Source: Cellulosilyticum ruminicola JCM 14822
GTDB taxonomy: Bacteria; Bacillota; Clostridia; Lachnospirales; Cellulosilyticaceae
Assembly (NCBI RefSeq): GCF_001311925.1
Contig: NZ_BBCG01000036.1
Span: forward strand, 1-36,390
Length of the DNA: 36,390 bases
Direction: 5' to 3'
Shown: positions 34,171-36,390 of the stretch, in pieces
Numbering within the stretch: the first letter of the stretch is position 1
Layout: every line of letters begins with the position of its first letter
Position numbers and translations under genes: made by a program
Notes under the pieces: model-generated
What the model was told of the DNA's origin: nothing
What the model saw: the letters and a program-made list of their open reading frames with translations, nothing else
Database searches by the model: none

Positions 34171-34206
34171 ATTCTAGGGATATAGGATAATTCATATCCC
34201 TAGAAT
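34171..34206. repeat. Perfect 13-bp inverted repeat before the radical SAM gene
   Basis: ATTCTAGGGATAT (34171-34183) and ATATCCCTAGAAT (34194-34206) pair fully around a ten-base loop. No T run follows, so termination is unlikely. It abuts a second, larger hairpin. Confidence 0.6.
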
Positions 34207-34282
34207 ATTGTTAGATCTCCTAAGAAAATATTTACATAGGGTAATTTTCTGAAAATATTTTTCTAGGAGATTTAATAATATT
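34204..34282 (+). other. 30-bp leader hairpin upstream of the radical SAM gene
   Basis: Positions 34204-34233 pair with 34253-34282 over 30 positions; three changes are G-U pairs and only one is a true mismatch. The loop has 19 bases. The stem ends 30 bases before the start codon, close to the ribosome binding site GGGGAG. G-U tolerance suggests it is kept as RNA. It may control the gene or be the relic of a small inverted-repeat element. Confidence 0.6.
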
Positions 34283-34286
34283 AAAT
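34270..34286. repeat. 17-base palindrome, copy 2
   Basis: This is an exact second copy of ATTTAATAATATTAAAT found at 29894-29910. It overlaps the 3' arm of the leader hairpin and lies 26 bases before the radical SAM start codon. Confidence 0.5.
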
Positions 34287-34311
34287 TTACTAAAGAAAAG
34301 GGGAGATATAT

Positions 34312-35838
34312 ATGGAATATATGCCAACTACTGCAGTATGGGAAGTAACTATGGGGTGTAATATGCAATGTAAACATTGTGGGTCAAGATGTAAAGAGCC
34401 TTTACCAGATGAATTAACAACGGAGGAAGCACTTGATTTATGTGATCAAATAGGAGATTTAGGTCTTCAATGGATTACACTTTCAGGGGGGGAACCTTTA
34501 ACAAGAAAAGACATTTGTCAGCTTATTGCAAGACTAAGACAGAATAATGTTATTCCTAACATTATTACTAATGGATGGTTATTAACAGAAGAGATGTTAG
34601 ATCAACTTTTAGAGGCTGGTGTGGGAAGTTTAGCAATCAGTATTGATGGATTAGGGGAAAAACATGATTATATGAGAAGACCTGGTTCATTTGAAAGAGA
34701 TATGAAAACTTTAGAGCTCATGGATAGAAAAGGTGCAACAACTGCGGTTATTACAACAGTAACAAAAGGAAATATCAATGATTTAGAAGAAATGTATCAA
34801 GTATTTAAAGAAAAGAATGTTAAACTATGGCAATTACAAATTGGATTGCCTATGGGGAATTTAAAAGATCAAAGTGATTTAATCATGGATCCAGAACAAG
34901 TAGAAGATTTATTAGACTTTATGTATAGCAAGTTAAATCAAGGAGAAATGAAAGTATATCCAGCAGACTGTGTAGGTTATTATACAGATAAAGATAGTAT
35001 ATTACGTGGTATGATTTTAGGATATGATGAACCAGTTGTTTGGTCAGGATGCGGTGCTGGTAAACATGGATTTGGTATTCTTCAAAATGGCGAAATTTTA
35101 GGATGTACTTCTATTCGTGATAGAGATTTCATAGAAGGAAGTATTAGAGAAAGATCCCTTAGAAGTATATGGGAAGATGAAGAAAGCTTTAGTTGGTCTA
35201 GAAAGATGAGTAAAGATAAACTTAGTGGCCAATGTAAAGAATGTATGCATGGTGATACTTGTTTGGGTGGATGTTCAAATACAAGAATCACAATGCAAGG
35301 GGATGTATATGGCGAAAATGAATATTGTGCGTATTCATTAAGACTTAAAAAATGTAGCAAGATTATAGAACAAAAAGAAGACAAAGAAGAATTATTAGCT
35401 ACAGCTTATGGACTTGCAAAAACAGGAGAATATGAAGTGGCAAAAATAGTTGCAGAAAAATTAGAAGCATTAGGAGAAACATCAAACGACTTTTATTCTG
35501 TAGCTGGATTTATATATTTTACTTTAGGAAAATATGAAAAATCATTAGCATATAATGAAGCCGTGCTTAAAGTAGATCAGGCAGATACATATGCCAAAAA
35601 AGGAAAAGGTCTATGCCTTTGTAAAATGAATCAAGTAGAAGAGGGATTAAGATATATTGAAATGGCTGCTAATGAAACATCAGCAGAAGATATGGAACCT
35701 TATGAAGATTGGATTGCAACTTTATGCGGTTTAGGTAATACAGAAGAAGCCTTAAGGGTATTTGAAAAAGCTGAAGAAAAACAAGCTGGATTTATCGAGA
35801 AACATCAAGAAACTTATGATTTACTTAAGGCGAATTAG
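34312..35838 (+). CDS. Radical SAM/SPASM peptide maturase with C-terminal TPR-like repeats
   Basis: The N-terminal radical SAM core binds its [4Fe-4S] cluster through C16, C20 and C23 (TMGCNMQCKHCGS) and has the SAM-binding SGGEPLT. A full SPASM region follows with C247 and C265 (C-x12-G-x4-C), then C308, C311, C317, C321 (CKECMHGDTCLGGC) and C339, enough for two auxiliary clusters. Residues from about 365 to 500 are TPR-like helices (GEYEVAKIVAEKL, LGKYEKSLAYNEAVLK, GNTEEALRVFEKAEE). There is no RRE-like domain before the core, so the repeats may hold the precursor leader instead. It is followed by two precursor genes with a common leader. Their cores have no Cys and no Trp, which excludes Cys thioether and Trp cross-link chemistry. 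Post-translational modification of those peptides is the likely role; the reaction is unknown. Confidence 0.9.
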   Translation: MEYMPTTAVWEVTMGCNMQCKHCGSRCKEPLPDELTTEEALDLCDQIGDLGLQWITLSGGEPLTRKDICQLIARLRQNNVIPNIITNGWLLTEEMLDQLLEAGVGSLAISIDGLGEKHDYMRRPGSFERDMKTLELMDRKGATTAVITTVTKGNINDLEEMYQVFKEKNVKLWQLQIGLPMGNLKDQSDLIMDPEQVEDLLDFMYSKLNQGEMKVYPADCVGYYTDKDSILRGMILGYDEPVVWSGCGAGKHGFGILQNGEILGCTSIRDRDFIEGSIRERSLRSIWEDEESFSWSRKMSKDKLSGQCKECMHGDTCLGGCSNTRITMQGDVYGENEYCAYSLRLKKCSKIIEQKEDKEELLATAYGLAKTGEYEVAKIVAEKLEALGETSNDFYSVAGFIYFTLGKYEKSLAYNEAVLKVDQADTYAKKGKGLCLCKMNQVEEGLRYIEMAANETSAEDMEPYEDWIATLCGLGNTEEALRVFEKAEEKQAGFIEKHQETYDLLKAN

Positions 35839-35931
35839 GATATTATTATTTCATATAAATTATTTATACATCATTTTAAAGGGTAAAGCTATGAAATAAA
35901 GTATCAATATTATAAGAAGGGAGGATGTGTA

Positions 35932-36105
35932 ATGAATAAAAAGACACAAGGCTTTGAAACTGCGACAGAAAAAGAGCTGCGTGATGTAATGGGTGGAAGT
36001 GTTAATCCATTATCTATAATTGCTATTCCAGTTGCATTATATGCAGTGACTCCATTGCCTATTTTAAATGGACTTGGGAAATTATTTAAGAAAAATAATT
36101 TGTAA
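35932..36105 (+). CDS. Precursor peptide 1 for the radical SAM maturase
   Basis: It is a 57-residue peptide behind a strong GGGAGG site, 93 bases after the maturase gene. The leader, with FETATEKELRDVMGG at residues 8-22, ends in a double glycine and matches that of the next gene almost exactly. The 35-residue core, SVNPLSIIAI onwards, is hydrophobic with three prolines in AIPVALYAVTPLPIL and ends in the basic KLFKKNNL. The piece YAVTP resembles the YGVAP, YGVSP and YGIAP units of the second precursor. No Cys or Trp. It was probably missed by length cut-offs, being under 60 residues. Confidence 0.78.
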   Translation: MNKKTQGFETATEKELRDVMGGSVNPLSIIAIPVALYAVTPLPILNGLGKLFKKNNL

Positions 36106-36138
36106 AGGTAAACTAACTTATGTATAAGGGGGAAAAAA

Positions 36139-36339
36139 ATGAAAAAGTTAAATCAATTTGAAACAGCAACAGAAAAAGAGTTACGTGAAGTAATGGGTGG
36201 TGCAGTTAGTGGTGAGTTATTTGGTGGTTTAGAAATGAAATATGGCGTAGCACCTAAATATGGTGTAATACTTAAATATGGAATAGCACCTAAATATGGT
36301 GTAATCTTAATGTATGGTGTATCACCTCTAGATAAATAA
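36139..36339 (+). CDS. Precursor peptide 2 with tandem [K/M]YG hexapeptides
   Basis: The 66-residue peptide has a leader FETATEKELREVMGG (residues 7-21) and a 45-residue core. After AVSGELFGGLEM the core consists of five hexads: KYGVAP, KYGVIL, KYGIAP, KYGVIL and MYGVSP, then LDK. The AP and IL endings alternate, and every unit has a Tyr-Gly pair. Each Tyr is preceded by Lys or Met. Regular repeated cores next to a SPASM enzyme usually mean one modification per repeat. The gene follows precursor 1 by 33 bases behind AAGGGGG and is closed by a strong terminator. I do not recognise the family. Confidence 0.8.
   Translation: MKKLNQFETATEKELREVMGGAVSGELFGGLEMKYGVAPKYGVILKYGIAPKYGVILMYGVSPLDK
36238..36327 (+). 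repeat. Five 18-bp coding repeats in precursor 2
   Basis: Units start at 36238, 36256, 36274, 36292 and 36310. All share a TATGG or similar Tyr-Gly core; units 1 and 3 end in GCACCT and units 2 and 4 in a Leu codon, giving a 36-bp higher-order repeat with a diverged last unit. Third-position differences between units show that the array is not a very recent expansion. Confidence 0.85.
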
Positions 36340-36353
36340 TATATAATAAAAGG

Positions 36354-36387
36354 AGCACTAGTTATTTGAGATAACTAGTGCTTTTTT
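36354..36387 (+). terminator. Terminator of the radical SAM peptide operon
   Basis: AGCACTAGTTAT (36354-36365) pairs perfectly with ATAACTAGTGCT (36371-36382) around a TTGAG loop, followed by a run of six T. It starts 15 bases after the stop codon of precursor 2. Confidence 0.92.
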
Positions 36388-36390
36388 GTT

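Noticed and set aside
34171-34206. Rho-independent terminator before the radical SAM gene
   Set aside because: The stem is perfect, but no T run follows on either side in the right place.
36238-36327. CRISPR-like or direct-repeat array
   Set aside because: The 18-bp units are contiguous, in frame and without spacers. They encode the hexapeptide core of a precursor peptide.

Overview
The window is about 36.4 kb of AT-rich, low-GC Gram-positive DNA. Strong AGGAGG-type ribosome binding sites, a T-box leader, a CggR-controlled glycolytic operon, an IscR-IscS-IscU-MnmA cluster and the protein sequences point to an anaerobic member of the Clostridia. It resembles Lachnospirales such as Cellulosilyticum, but the genus is recalled from gene content and not proven. 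Almost every gene is on the + strand; a DUF2225-type gene near 13.2-13.9 kb is the exception.

Layout. (1) 1-11.9 kb: branched-chain amino acid operon ilvB-ilvN-ilvC-leuA-leuC-leuD-leuB-(broken GNAT)-ilvD-ilvB2. It is preceded by the 3' end of a T-box attenuator and closed by an intrinsic terminator. It carries pyruvate to valine and leucine precursors and has two different acetolactate synthase large subunits. (2) 12.0-13.9 kb: an ADP-ribosylglycohydrolase-family protein that has lost several metal ligands, facing a frameshifted DUF2225 gene across a perfect 24-bp bidirectional terminator. (3) 13.9-14.4 kb: no intact gene, but a structured element ending near a terminator. (4) 14.4-17.9 kb: promoter, palindromic operator, iscR (frameshifted), iscS, iscU, mnmA, terminator: Fe-S assembly plus tRNA 2-thiolation. 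(5) 17.9-21.5 kb: two tandem Na+/phosphate cotransporter paralogues with PhoU-like tails. (6) 21.5-27.9 kb: cggR-gap-pgk-tpiA-gpmI with a clear CggR operator; tpiA carries a one-base frameshift. (7) 27.9-28.3 kb: two hairpins displaying the same loop, then a candidate structured non-coding RNA ending in a strong terminator. (8) 28.3-36.4 kb: a peptide-secretion island.

The island holds a GyrI-like protein, two double-glycine-leader bacteriocin precursors, a small membrane protein (candidate immunity), a C39-peptidase ABC exporter and its HlyD-type partner. It also has a decayed double-glycine peptide gene, a radical SAM/SPASM protein fused to TPR-like repeats, and two further precursors sharing one leader. 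The last precursor has a core made of five hexapeptides of the form [K/M]-Y-G-[V/I]-x-[P/L]. The simplest reading is that the radical SAM enzyme modifies the two precursors and the C39 transporter cleaves at Gly-Gly and exports the products. I do not recognise this precursor family as described; this is the best candidate for a new system here.

Quality caution: three otherwise ordinary genes (DUF2225, iscR, tpiA) each break by a single base, two of them in homopolymers. Base-calling error is a live explanation. The GNAT gene and the decayed bacteriocin gene show more extensive damage and look like real decay.
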